Source: Sacculina carcini
Lineage: Eukaryota > Arthropoda > Thecostraca > Sacculinidae
DNA: 64,000 bases
NCBI GenBank assembly: GCA_916048095.2
Contig: OU696570.1
Coordinates: 5,881,518 to 5,945,517 of the forward strand
Direction: 5' to 3'
In this document: in pieces, positions 1-16,067 of the stretch
Numbering within the stretch: position 1 is the stretch's first letter
Layout of the letters: every line of letters begins with the position of its first letter
Notes under the pieces: model-generated
What the model saw: the letters and a program-made list of their open reading frames with translations, nothing else
Told to the model about the DNA's origin: nothing
Database searches by the model: none
Position numbers and translations under genes: made by a program

Positions 1-253
1 AGCGTGAGCCGTTGTTCCGAGCTCCATTCAGCTACACCGATAAGCCGTGTAACTTGACACCGTCACGACTATCGACAAACACGTGACACGTGTGAACAGA
101 ATAGATATATATAGAGAAAGAAGCGAAACGATTAAAAGTTGAGATAAAGTGCAAGAAGCGGTCCATGATTTCAAGTGGATTATAACCTAATAAAATCAAA
201 AAGTAATTTTACAATACATAAAATCATTTATTTCATCGAAATGTATTTCATAT

Positions 254-1631
254 TATAGTCATTTGGGGCAAATGGCGATTTGGTTATTTTGGGGGTAAAA
301 AATGATTTTGACCTTAGGAGAGTTGAAATCACTATGTACGAGAAATGAGTGGATAAACTATTAGATCATTCGTTTGCGGTCATTTCAGTGTATGAATCGT
401 CTTTCTACGTTAAAAAATGAATGTGTGACACAATTTCTCCCAAAACCTTTCAAAACATGTTGCACAAAACATTTGCAATGTTTCAGAAAATTTGTCATAA
501 TTCACCACATGGACAAATTTTGGGGGCAATTCGGGATCGCTTCAAGAAACTGGGGCAATTGGCTATAGCTATCTCTTCCATAGCATTTATATGCAAGTAT
601 TAAAGACACCACATCATTCTGAAAGTGGGGCATATTACGATCGGTGTGGGGGTAATTGACGATCAGTGTAGCGATCGTCAATTGCCCCACACCGATCGTA
701 ATATGCCCCATCCCCGATTTCTATTTACCCCATAGCGATCGTCAATTGCCCCGTGGTGCACCACGTGCGACGACGTCTTGCATTACTTCGAGGAAATGTA
801 CTTCGCGGAGCCCGCCAGGAGCCATAGTCGACTAGAATACCGCGGCGGTCATGCAAACAACTTCACTTGGCTTGCATAGAGACTGTCCTACACTCCAGAG
901 GACGTGGTGCGACCCCCTCACAAAAAAGAGGAGAGTCATTCCCATGAGCTGTAATAACTGATGAGAATTGCCACCAAAAGATTGCAGAGATGAACAAGTC
1001 TAAGACAAGACCTCGCAAGTAGGGAGCTCCTACTCAAACTGAGAAGTCTAGCAAGGAATAACCAAAGAAAATGGCAAAAGTGAAAAAGAGAAAGTCGAAA
1101 GGGGATGATGAGGACTCGGAATCAACAGTGTCGCAATAACTGAAGCAAATACATACAGTGATTTATCTCTGGAAGACCTGCTGAGAGATGGCATTGAAAC
1201 CATGCTATAACGGAAGAAAACACTTCTTTTCGTGGAGTGTATTATGTATCAGCCTTAAGGCCAGGCTAAGTAAGCTAGCATTGTAATGTGAGCTAGTTCA
1301 TCTTTGTTTTTCGTTTGAATATATTTAGTTGATAATATCTGTCTTTATCTATCATCTAAAATGCCAAATTACCTTCAAATTAACGAATTACGGATCGATC
1401 GTTAATTACCCTACGAAAATCGTCATTTACCCCAGTGGGGTAAATGACGATCGCACCACTAAATTCGATCTGTATTTGAAAAAACAAAATTTTCAAAAGC
1501 TTTCAATACGGGGATAGAAGCACAGTGTACCAACACACTATGTGGTACTTAGTATGTTTTGCTATCGTCATTAGTATAAGCTCTGGTTAGATGTTAATGA
1601 AAACGATCGTCATTTGCCCCGAATGACTATA
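254..1631. mobile_element. Non-autonomous DNA transposon with terminal inverted repeats
   Basis: The ends are imperfect inverted repeats of about 28 bp: left 254-282 reads ATAGTCATTTGGGGCAAATG and the reverse complement of 1603-1631 reads ATAGTCATTCGGGGCAAATG. The interior repeats the motif GATCGTCAATTGCCCC in both orientations (near 650, 680, 735, 1405, 1435) and holds no convincing transposase. Superfamily not identified. A target duplication is unclear because the flanks are AT-rich (possibly just TA). Confidence 0.6.
626..710. repeat. Long hairpin (inverted repeat) inside the 254-1631 element
   Basis: Arms 626-664 and 671-710 are near-perfect reverse complements around a 6-base loop. Each arm holds the GGGGCATATTACGATCGGTG-type sequence that recurs elsewhere in the element. 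Confidence 0.8.
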
Positions 1632-2519
1632 TATTTATTTGTATTTATATCGTTAGTGTTTGCATATGATCGTTCCGTAGACAGTGTGTAAAATACACAA
1701 ATTGATTGCACAGAATAAGTTAAAATAAAACTTGCCTTATTGAAATAGCTAGCCGATTTTAAACAATGATTTTATAAACCGATTTTCAGAGTAATACATA
1801 TACTACTAAATTTATCAATCGAATATATCGGGTGCAGTTTCCGTTTCCACAAACGTACAACTTACTTAAAGAAACTTAATATATAACTTACTTAAAGAAC
1901 AAAATATTCTTTTTCCTTTTTTCACTAATATAGTTTTATATTTTTAGTTTTTTATCCTTCATTCAATTTCAATCATCCTTCATTTCCTGCCATTATTCTA
2001 CCCACAATTTCCATTCAATTTCACAATTACAGAATCCCAATTAAGCAAGAATGGTTTATAACAATACTTAACTACAATTACATTACTTAATAACATAACT
2101 AACACTAACATTGGAATTTATTCAAAGTTCCCTTAATGATTACAACTTTGCAATTTAATTTGGTGTAGGCCAATTGCTATTTATTTCCTTTCATTCTTAC
2201 AATTATTAATTAATAATATTAATATTATTATTATTATTACTATTATTACTTGAGTCAATAAGAAGGGTGGAATTGGAAGAGCGCGAACGCTATAAATTGC
2301 GTGAGTAAACTGAATATTTTGTAAGTTTTGTCAATAACACTATTTTGCATTTTCCATATTTTATATTCCATATTTTCCATATAAGACTCTTTTGCATTTA
2401 TTTTGCATTTTCATTTATGATATTCGTCAATCGTGTGTGTGTTAATTTTTGGACCAGTATTGGCGAGATTTAGTGTTTATATAATGTTTATATATTATAT
2501 GTTTATGTATTATATATTT

Positions 2520-2564
<45 letters not shown>

Positions 2565-2645
2565 GGGTGCATTAACACTCACATTCACTATGGAAGCTGC
2601 GTGGGCGAGCGCTTACATGACGGCGGTATGTACATGAACGACAAA
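1632..2645. other. AT-rich non-coding DNA with a TA microsatellite
   Basis: No coding signal seen. A pure TA tract lies at about 2521-2558, and ATT/TTA runs lie around 2205-2250. Confidence 0.6.
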
Positions 2646-7020
<4,375 letters not shown>

Positions 7021-7028
7021 GTTATCAC

Positions 7029-8141
7029 TAGAGTTGGGAATTTTATGTGATCAGTGATCACATAACAAATATTTCTTCACATTAAATGCTGTTTTTTAGC
7101 AAATATAACATAAAATGCCATTTTCAGTGAAAAATACTGTTCAAATTTGTAATTCTGTAGGTTGCCCCGGAAATAATATATTCTGTTAATAATTGTAATT
7201 ACACAGATGAGGGATTCAACACGCTATAATACACTCAAGCACTGCATATACGTACAATATTAACACCATCAATGTTAACAATGGAAATATAGCAACTTTC
7301 CTGATAGCTTCTCAAGTCCGGACACCATGAACGTCGCACGGAGTACCCTTGGATAACTACAGTATGGGTTGTGGGTGTGGCTTAATTGGTGTGATCCAAT
7401 CGCTCCAAGCTAGGTACATGTGCCATTGGCTTTTTGGGAAGATAGGATCATGCATGCATGTACTTCATATTTCTATTTTCCGGAATTAACACGAATTGTT
7501 GAAATGGCGTCTGTACTGTCACGCTCAAAAGGTTGAAGAAATTCAATGTGACGTCGAATTTTCCCAGAAAAATATAGGAAGAGAATGTCTTGCGTTGCAT
7601 GTGAGAAAAATTTGTCCGCTGGTCACAAGTCGCAACTCAATCCACACAACAAATCGGCTGCTCACTCGAAAAGCATCATATCAGCTATACATGCAGAATC
7701 GAATCTTGGGACTATTGCGCCTCGAAGCAAAAGTCCAAAAATGACACCACTACAGTGCCACCTCTTCCATGAACATTTCGAGTGTGGTTTCTCATGTTTC
7801 GCAGGGCCCCCACATATTTTCCTGAACCCCCCTCAACCCCCCCCCCCTCCCGGAAAAACTCTGGTGCCGCCACGGCATCTCTACCTTATCGGAGGGTTCT
7901 ATCAAGGTGAAACTTTTGCTATGTAGTATGAACATTTCGCCTCTCTAATGGTGGTTCTCCAATGGAATGTCGCTGGATACACGCATAAAATGTAAATAAT
8001 CTATGAAACAGTCCAAAGTTCACATATTATATGGCAATTTAATAACATATTTTGGGACTTTTGACAACATATTTTGAAATTTTTCGTCACATAATAAAAA
8101 CATAAAACACCAAAAATTATCACATTAAGTTCCCAACTCTA
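7029..8141. mobile_element. hAT-type DNA transposon with 8-bp target duplication
   Basis: The ends are inverted repeats: left TAGAGTTGGGAATTTTATGT, right (reverse complement) TAGAGTTGGGAACTTAATGT. Both sides are flanked by GTTATCAC (7021-7028 and 8142-8149), a perfect 8-bp duplication as made by hAT transposases. Near 7585-7690 a frame encodes a C-x2-C ... H ... H pattern like the zinc finger at the start of hAT transposases, so this looks like a deletion derivative. A C/G-rich segment ending GGTGCCGCCACGG (about 7800-7876) may be a nested second element. Confidence 0.82.
7585..7740 (+). pseudogene. Remnant of a transposase zinc finger within the hAT element
   Basis: The frame reads MSCVACEKNLSAGHKSQLN and continues with two histidines (NPH, SAAH) and KSIISAI, a BED/C2H2-like finger of the kind found at hAT transposase N-termini. 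No dimerisation or catalytic region follows; the frame runs into a C-rich repeat. Read as a fossil, on family resemblance alone. Confidence 0.4.
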
Positions 8142-8149
8142 GTTATCAC

Positions 8150-8640
8150 ATATAAATTATAAGTACATATTTCATAAATCAATGTTTACCAAATAATGAT
8201 TTGTGTGTCAATTATTAATTAGTGAAATCAGAGAAGCAGAATATTGAACAGACAAAATGTGCGGTTATGATAGGAATTTGTATATGCTCAAAATATACCA
8301 ATCAATCTACAATATATTATTTTGTCTAGTCTTGTGTGATTTTGCAAATGAAATGGTGATAGTTGTGAAAGTTTGATTACATTTGCTCTATTTTGTATAT
8401 ATGTTGTGTATATTTATACGCGTAGCCATTGCGGGATATTTTCACAATGGAATTGTCCAATGCGCAACAACTGCCGATCAGCAAGTGAACATTCTAACGC
8501 CACAGCGACACCAACAACCTCCCCATCTCTGTGCATCTCTCCTCGTATTTATTTTCCTTTCTATCTCGCTCATTGTACCGCCGAAATCTGTTGAGTTTGT
8601 CAGGCTGTTGGCACAATGGAATATAGAAGAAAAAGAGCTC
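8150..8640. other. Non-coding flank
   Basis: AT-rich sequence grading into mixed composition. No gene or repeat boundary recognised. Confidence 0.45.
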
Positions 8641-9266
8641 TCCCTCTCGCGGAGATGAAGATTTGTGCTGGAGAACGATTTGACATTTCCGTGGAAGCCA
8701 TGATGTTGGGCCGCATCGGAATGGCTGCGTCGCTGCGTATCAGGTTGCCTTCGCTGAGACGTCGTGGCTTTGTTCGACGGAAAACACGCCGTCGTTCGAG
8801 CCAGCGTTCATGCGCCTCGCCCTGCTCTCACGGCCGTCCGTCACGCATTCAGCAGCCGCCGTCCTCGACTCAACCGAAACTAAGTGAATCCGATCGGTGT
8901 GCGTCGAGACGCTGACCATCACAATCCGACGGTCCGAAGCGCTCCAAACAGCCCGTTGGCTTCTTTTGTGTACAGTCGGGCGACGCCATTTTGCCCGGCT
9001 GGCTGTGACCTGAAAAGGCGGCTTTGTCAAGCGTCGCGTCGCAAAGCTGAAACGGCACAGCAGAGGGAGTGGCCTCGATGTTTGTGTGGGCGGAGTCAAA
9101 CGGCCAATAGCCAATAAGCGCGCTTCAACTTCGACCTGACAACTTGGCAGTGATTTATGACGCCTGGTAGTCAGTCATTCGCCAAGTGATTGTGCTGCCG
9201 TATCGAAGACTCCATCGCTCACCAGCTTGTCCGAGTCACGGCGAGTGGAGACCATTCAGAACTATC
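8641..9266 (+). promoter_or_regulatory. GC-rich 5' flank and promoter region of tailless
   Basis: CpG content rises sharply against the surrounding AT-rich DNA. A GC box (GGGCGG) lies at 9088-9093, two CCAAT boxes at 9104-9108 and 9111-9115, and an arthropod-type initiator TCAGTC at 9171-9176, which would start transcription near 9173 and leave a short leader of about 94 bases before the ATG at 9267. No TATA box at the expected distance. Inferred from motif content and position only. Confidence 0.5.
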
Positions 9267-9312
9267 ATGGACCTCAGTCTGAACATCAGCAGACCGTCTA
9301 GTACTTCAACCA
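9267..9312 (+). CDS. tll: tll exon 1 (start codon)
   Basis: Encodes [15 protein letters not shown] and the first base of codon 16. The donor A|GTGAGT at 9313 leaves phase 1, which matches exon 2 and recreates the SRIL sequence seen in other TLX/Tll proteins. It is the only ATG fitting that phase just upstream. Confidence 0.85.
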
Positions 9313-12300
9313 GTGAGTCTCCTTCTATACTGTTTGTACAATGGCTTCGGGATTAACTCTCCTGGAAGTTGTTGACTTTATGCTTAATTTAATCATATTA
9401 TGACGTAATCATAAACGTTGTTATAACATATAATCGGTTCTTAATGTAATCAAATCTGCATTTACGTGGCTTGAATATTCAAAAAGTGTCATAAAGTAAG
9501 ATATTGAATTAACTCTTCATAATAACATATCGATCAGATTAAAATATTTATCTTTTAATTCATTAAATATTCTGCATTGAAAGTCAATACATTGTAATCG
9601 CGTCAAATACAATGCTTGGCAAAAGTGTGTTGTTAATTGCAATTGGAATATGTTTTTGTAATTATAATTGAGTCAGTCTTAATAAGTTGGCTGTTATATA
9701 TTTTCAAACATATGTGTACATTTCACAACTAATTTATGTGGTTCATCTGCATGTGTCTTGTTTATCATTCTTCCTGTCTTCGTCTCACTGATTTCATTCT
9801 CAAACATCATTAGTATCATGGGCGTAAGTCCTGGGGGGTATGGGGGGTATATATATCCCCCGACAAATTGGGTGGGAGTATGAATATGCAATTATACCCC
9901 CCGATAATTCTGCTGAGCTCAGTTCATTGGGTATATTATCATCAAAATTAGCATAGAATGCAAATGACAATAGGCCAAAAATGCAAGAAATTTTATATAT
10001 GTGAAGAGTTATATTACGCAATACACTTTTCATTGGGGTATATATGTGCATTGGGGCATATCATTGGGGGTATATGTGTGCTGTAATTGAATAGGCTGAA
10101 AATAGTTGAGGGTACCACGCAATTGGCCAACTGAGTTAACTTTGAACACTAATACATGATGGCTGTCATCCCCCCGAGCCTCGACATAAATCTACGCAGA
10201 TGATTAGTATATCATCAATATATATGTTTGCCTAATTCATTCTGTTCTCTCATTGCTAGTGAGGATCAACGTGAAGGGACCGGTGACTCACATAAGCTAT
10301 ATTATTTTTTAAGGGATGTCAAAAAACTATTTGAGTAGTTTTGAGCATGAGTATAGATCCTGGGGGTATGGGGTATATATACCTCGTCGAATCGGCTGGG
10401 GGTATGAATATGCAATTATACCCCGATAATTCCGCTGAGTTCAGCTCATTCAAGGATATATTATCATCAAAATCAGAATAGCAAAAGAATAGCAATATAT
10501 GAAAAATATAATCAATTATAAATAAATAAATCATAAATTATGTGAAGGCTATACTTAACGCAATATACTTTTAATTGAGGTATGTGTGTTGTAATTGAAT
10601 AAGCCGAAAATGGCTTAGGGTCTCATGCAATTGACCAACTGAGTCAACTTTGAACACACTAAGGCATGATGGCTGTTATCCTCCCGAGTCTCGACACATA
10701 TCTACGTCCCAGGTGTTTAGTCTTGTACAATATCCATTTTTTGTGTTTTCAGGAAATCAGCAGTGTGGATAATTTTTCAATTAATGTCAATGTTTAGTAT
10801 AGAATGAACAAAATCAATTTTAAACTAATAACTTTAAAATTTCATTCTTCAATTTTTCCTAAAGAGCAAAACACACACAGCATTGAAAAGTGTCTTCAAG
10901 TCTACTTATGTTATCAATAATCAAACACTTTTGGTTGATAAACGAAATATATTTCGTTGAAAATAATTTTTGGCGTAAATTTGGATATCGCATTATATAT
11001 ATGGCTTGAACAATTGCATGCCTAGCTAAAACTATATATATTTAGCAATGACATATCCCACTTGTACTCAACACGAACATTTTCACTCACTTTGGTGTGA
11101 TTTAAATCAAAAGCAACACCATTTGATTCCTAGTCAACTATTGCTGTATTATCTACATTTTGATTCAGACAGAGCCAGTGTCGTACAACGCAATCTACAA
11201 ATGTCAATGAGCAAAGATAAAAACCTAACAGATTGGCCATCATTTGGATTGTTCCGAGGAGCGCCATTGTCAGCACCAATTCAACCTCGTTCCATTCAGC
11301 CATCCTTGTGTCTCTGAGTGTGTGTGTATGTATGTGTGTGTGTGCGTGTGTGTGGGTGGGTGGGTGTGTGTGCGCGACTGTGATATGATTGCACACTAGA
11401 TGGGGTGCTTTTATTGTAATTTTCCCTGTAGCCATCGGTCCGCCCATACACTCCATGCATCCACACCCAGCTCTGATGTCATTCACTCAACTACAGATGC
11501 AGTGCCACAATCACACACACACACACAAGCACACACACACACACACGCACACACATGTTGCCAGTTCCAGACCGGGCACAATAACCCCGCGTGACCAGGT
11601 GGCGTCAACTGTGTGTCAGTCGGCCCAGTGCTGAATAACTGCTATTACCCAGTTGACAATGCATGCGAACTTGCGTGCGTGGGTGTGTGCCTGTATGTAT
11701 GTGCGTGGGTGTATGCCTGTTTGTATGAGTGTGTGTGTGCACGTATGTGCATGCGTGTGTAATTTTGGCTCTGTCAGATTCATCTCATTCCTCCTGGGGC
11801 AACATCCCCTGTTCCACAGGGACTCCAGCTCCCCTGCGAGTGTTGTGTTCAATGCGTGTGATGCAAAAATCCGACACCGAGTGTGACCTGCCGTACGTGA
11901 TCAGATACTGGCGTATACTTGCAGCTCGTATACTTGTATACGGGCATACAAAACCATACGAAAATTGGTAGCATGCAATATAATTGTATAAGCTCCGATA
12001 TGGAAATATCACGTTAGGCATGCAGACTCAATGCAGCCAACATATGGGCAACGTGCAATCGAGTAAGCTTGTTGTGGTCTAATATCAAGAGCGGACCTAA
12101 ATGAAGAGATGTCCCTACTAGCGGATAATCAATAGAAAATTGCGACCAATTACCATACAAATATATGTATTTTAATTGTCTATTATTCAATAAAATGTAA
12201 TGATTCTGTAACGAAAGGATGATATTCAGTTGAGTCATACTTTTCACTTTGAGTAGCACATATGAAATTCAGCTATTTGAAAGTTTATTAACAACTTCCC

Positions 12301-15300
12301 TGAGCAATCGTCACTCTAAATAACAGTGGTATTCAATATATAAGCATCCAAATAATTGTTATTTTTGATAAAGTTTATTGATATCAAGGGAAATTAGCAT
12401 GGTGATATAGTGATACAAACTCAGCAATAACTCCTAGCACGCCCTCTCTATAAATCTCTGTCTCTTTTTTCCTGGTTCTTGCTTAGGTTTGATAATTGTT
12501 TTCTCTAATTGTTTGTCACTTGTGTTGTGCGCTCGTTCAGGTCGAATTCTCTACGATATCCCCTGCAAGGTGTGTCAGGATCACTCGTCAGGCAAACATT
12601 ACGGAATTTTCGCATGCGACGGATGTGCGGGATTTTTCAAGGTGAGCTCGATAATCCTGTTGATCACCAGTATAGGCTCCAAATTATCTGAATAATTAAG
12701 CGATATCTTAATGTTATCAATTGTTATGTAAATATTTGCACTTATTGTTATGAAATTATCCCAAGTAGTTGTTAAATGGCACAGTTACAATACACACTAC
12801 AAATGTTATTAAAACGCGATTTTTTACCAAAAAATGTATAAATTTTCGTAGAATCGCATACACATTTCCAATTTTCATACACTCACAATTTACATGCACT
12901 CATCGGATTATTTGGAACACTTTCTGATTGGGTATTAATTATTCATGTCACTAGGCTTCAACGCCTTCAATTTTAAATTAAGGAATAAAAAACTGTTATC
13001 TTATCGTTTTGCTTTCATACTGACTCACACACAAACAATCGCATTTGCGTCACAGAGGTCAATTCGTCGCAACAGACAGTACGTGTGCAAGGCCAAGGAA
13101 GTGGGTCTGTGCTTGGTGGACAAGACGCACCGCAACCAGTGCAGGGCATGTCGTCTGACCCGCTGTGTGGAGGCTGGCATGAACAAGGACGGTGAGTGAA
13201 GCCCGGATTTCGCCTCATCTTGCTAAATATCCACTGTTATTCTCCATTCCAGTCCAATTGTTCTTCTGTCTCTATGTTTCTTCACGATCAAATAGCATGG
13301 TCATTGGCTCCAGCGTTTTATTGAGCTCACACACTTCCTACTTCATTATATATTGCATTCATTTTAGTAATAATAATAATACGAATAATAGTAATGAATT
13401 GACAAATAGTTTTCCTCAAATTAATTGATTCGTAATAGCATTTCATAGCCGCATTTGAGCTGGCTATCATGTCGCAGTGCTGTTTGGTATTGGAATTTTA
13501 CATATAACAAATGAATGTAATATAAATATGGTCATAGTTGTGGATGCAATGTTAACGCGAATGATTTACTTATGAATGACAGAGAAGAAATAAGTATGAA
13601 ATTGTTTGCTGAACTATTTTAAAAGTTCGTGATTATTGTTGTTGGGGCTTTCTATGTTTAGCCTTTAGATTTTTCGTGACTTTGTTTCACAAATGAGAGT
13701 TTCAATAGCCTAAAATATATTATCCAACGCTCAAAACTGTTCTGACAATCTGAAAATATCAGACATTCAATATGAAATCGTATAAAATCGTCAATATGAA
13801 CTAGCAATAATTGATTAGAGATATACATTACCTCAACGAGCCGGGGCTCGTCCAAATGTCAAATGGTGAGGGTGACAGGCTTCTCTACAGGCTACAGGTA
13901 GGCTTCTCTTCATGAATTGATAAACGTTAATACAATTTCTTGCTAATTCATTCCAAATTGAGAAAATACGTTAACTACAATATTACCAACTCTGCTTCGT
14001 ATGTAATATTTGAACAGATATTAAGTCTTCATAGATCCTAACCTATATCTTCTAATATAATATATTTTTGGTATACACTCTGATCTGACTTGTGTCATAA
14101 ATATTATTATTTTGGCATCTCGCCATCATATCAGCATCATGTCATGCTTCCTGCTATCAAAAGAGATTCGCATGTAACTCACTTCAGTTAGTAAGATCGC
14201 TGAGAATTTCACTGTTCAAGGTCTTCTCTCACAAACGTCTTGAATGCACGCATATCATGCGGTTGCTGCATTGTCTTGGCATGCCTGGATCTCATATTGT
14301 TTCATGCAGAGGAGTGGCCTTCAATGGCTGCGACCCGTTTGAGTGTGTAGTTGTTTGTCGGCCCGAATTGTGAACTGCTCAAGCGTTGGCGGCTCGGAGG
14401 TCGCGCGCGGCTGTGTGTGAAACACTTCATTGTTAGCGAATATGACAGTGTGTTTCACAGCTGATTTGGCGCTAGCAAAAACGAAGCACACACGCACACA
14501 CACACACACACACACCGGCTGTGGTGCCTTCACAGGTAATTACCGTTTGTGCCCCGAGGATTTGCTATGTCGTTCACCGAATAGAACGAAATGTTGAAAA
14601 TGCTGATGCTTTAGCAAAACATCTCTTGTAGTTTGGTAGCTGGTGGACAGTAGGAATGATTTAGAATATTACAAGCAATATTAGCTTATATGGAGACTGA
14701 AGTTGAATTTGAGCGACCCGACCGACCCTAACACAGTGCTAATTACTCCGGAACTACTGGACTAGTTACTCCGGAACTACTGGGCTAATTACTCCGGAAC
14801 TACTGGACTAGTTACTCCGGAACTACTGGGCTAATTACTCCGGAAATACTGGGCTAATTACTGCTGTATTTCTCCATTATATGCAGAAATATATTAAAAA
14901 ATTCAATTGATTCTTGTATATTCAATGTTGTGATATGCGAGAGTCATTAAGTTATGTTTGTTATGTGTATTAGGAAAACTATATTTTAGAAGGGTTTTTC
15001 AATTCATTCATTTTCATTTCAGTATTTTATAGCTTCATAACCAGCCCAGGCCCATTTCAAGCTAGCCCAGTCCCAACACAGCCCATTTCAAGCAAAATTG
15101 CAAGCAAAATGTCTTCCATTTTATAGACAGAATTGTATAGTGCAGAATTGAGCAAAATTCTATCATCCTCCATATATATAAATATATCCACCATATACCA
15201 TCCTTCAAAATAAGTGTCGATTGATCAAAAGACAGTCCAAATCATGTGGACGCACTGTGTAAACGTGTATGTACTCTGTTTTTCTTGTATTCGATACGAA

Positions 15301-16020
15301 CCAGTTGTATCAACCAGCAGTGAATGCAATGAAAGCATCTCTACAATAATATTATTTTAAGCTTAGACACTTGAGAATGAAAGTAACCACTTTCCGTCTG
15401 AATGTTGATTTTATAAACAGCAGTTCAGCACGAACGGGGACCTCGAAACTCGACCATTCGTCGCCAGATGTCGCTGTTATACGGCGAGGGCGTGGGTTCG
15501 CCAGGAGGGGCCGGAATTGCGTTGTCTCCGCCTAGTCTGCTGGCGCATGCGCAGTCGGTAGCTGCCACCAGTGCGCGTCTATCAGCAACTTCGACCGCCT
15601 CTCCGACCGCCTCACCTCAGCCTAGCGAGGCGCACACCTCGCAAGCCAATTGGACTCCAGCAGACGAGGGCTCAGACCGAGCCTCGTCGCCAGAGGCCAG
15701 CGAGACTGCAGCAGGCGCTGAAGCCTCAACGGCGGCCTCCCAGCCTCTGCTGCCCTCACATCCCCTACCACTCACCTGCCTCACCTTGCCCAAGGTAAAT
15801 TACCAGTAGGGACGCTGCATTTCTTCTTCATATTAATCACATACATAAATCATACAGTTTCTCAAGATCTTTCTTCAATTGCATTTCTACAAGAATTGTA
15901 TAGTACAATTTTGGAATCGCTTGCACTCAAAATTCAACCAGTCGTCATATCACATACTCGTACAGCACAACACAGTCTGAAACCAGATCGATAGAAGATT
16001 AAGATATATAGTCTGAAGCA

Positions 16021-16067
<47 letters not shown>

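Noticed and set aside
14739-14862. Array resembling a CRISPR
   Set aside because: Units are contiguous with no spacers and the genome is eukaryotic. It is a minisatellite.
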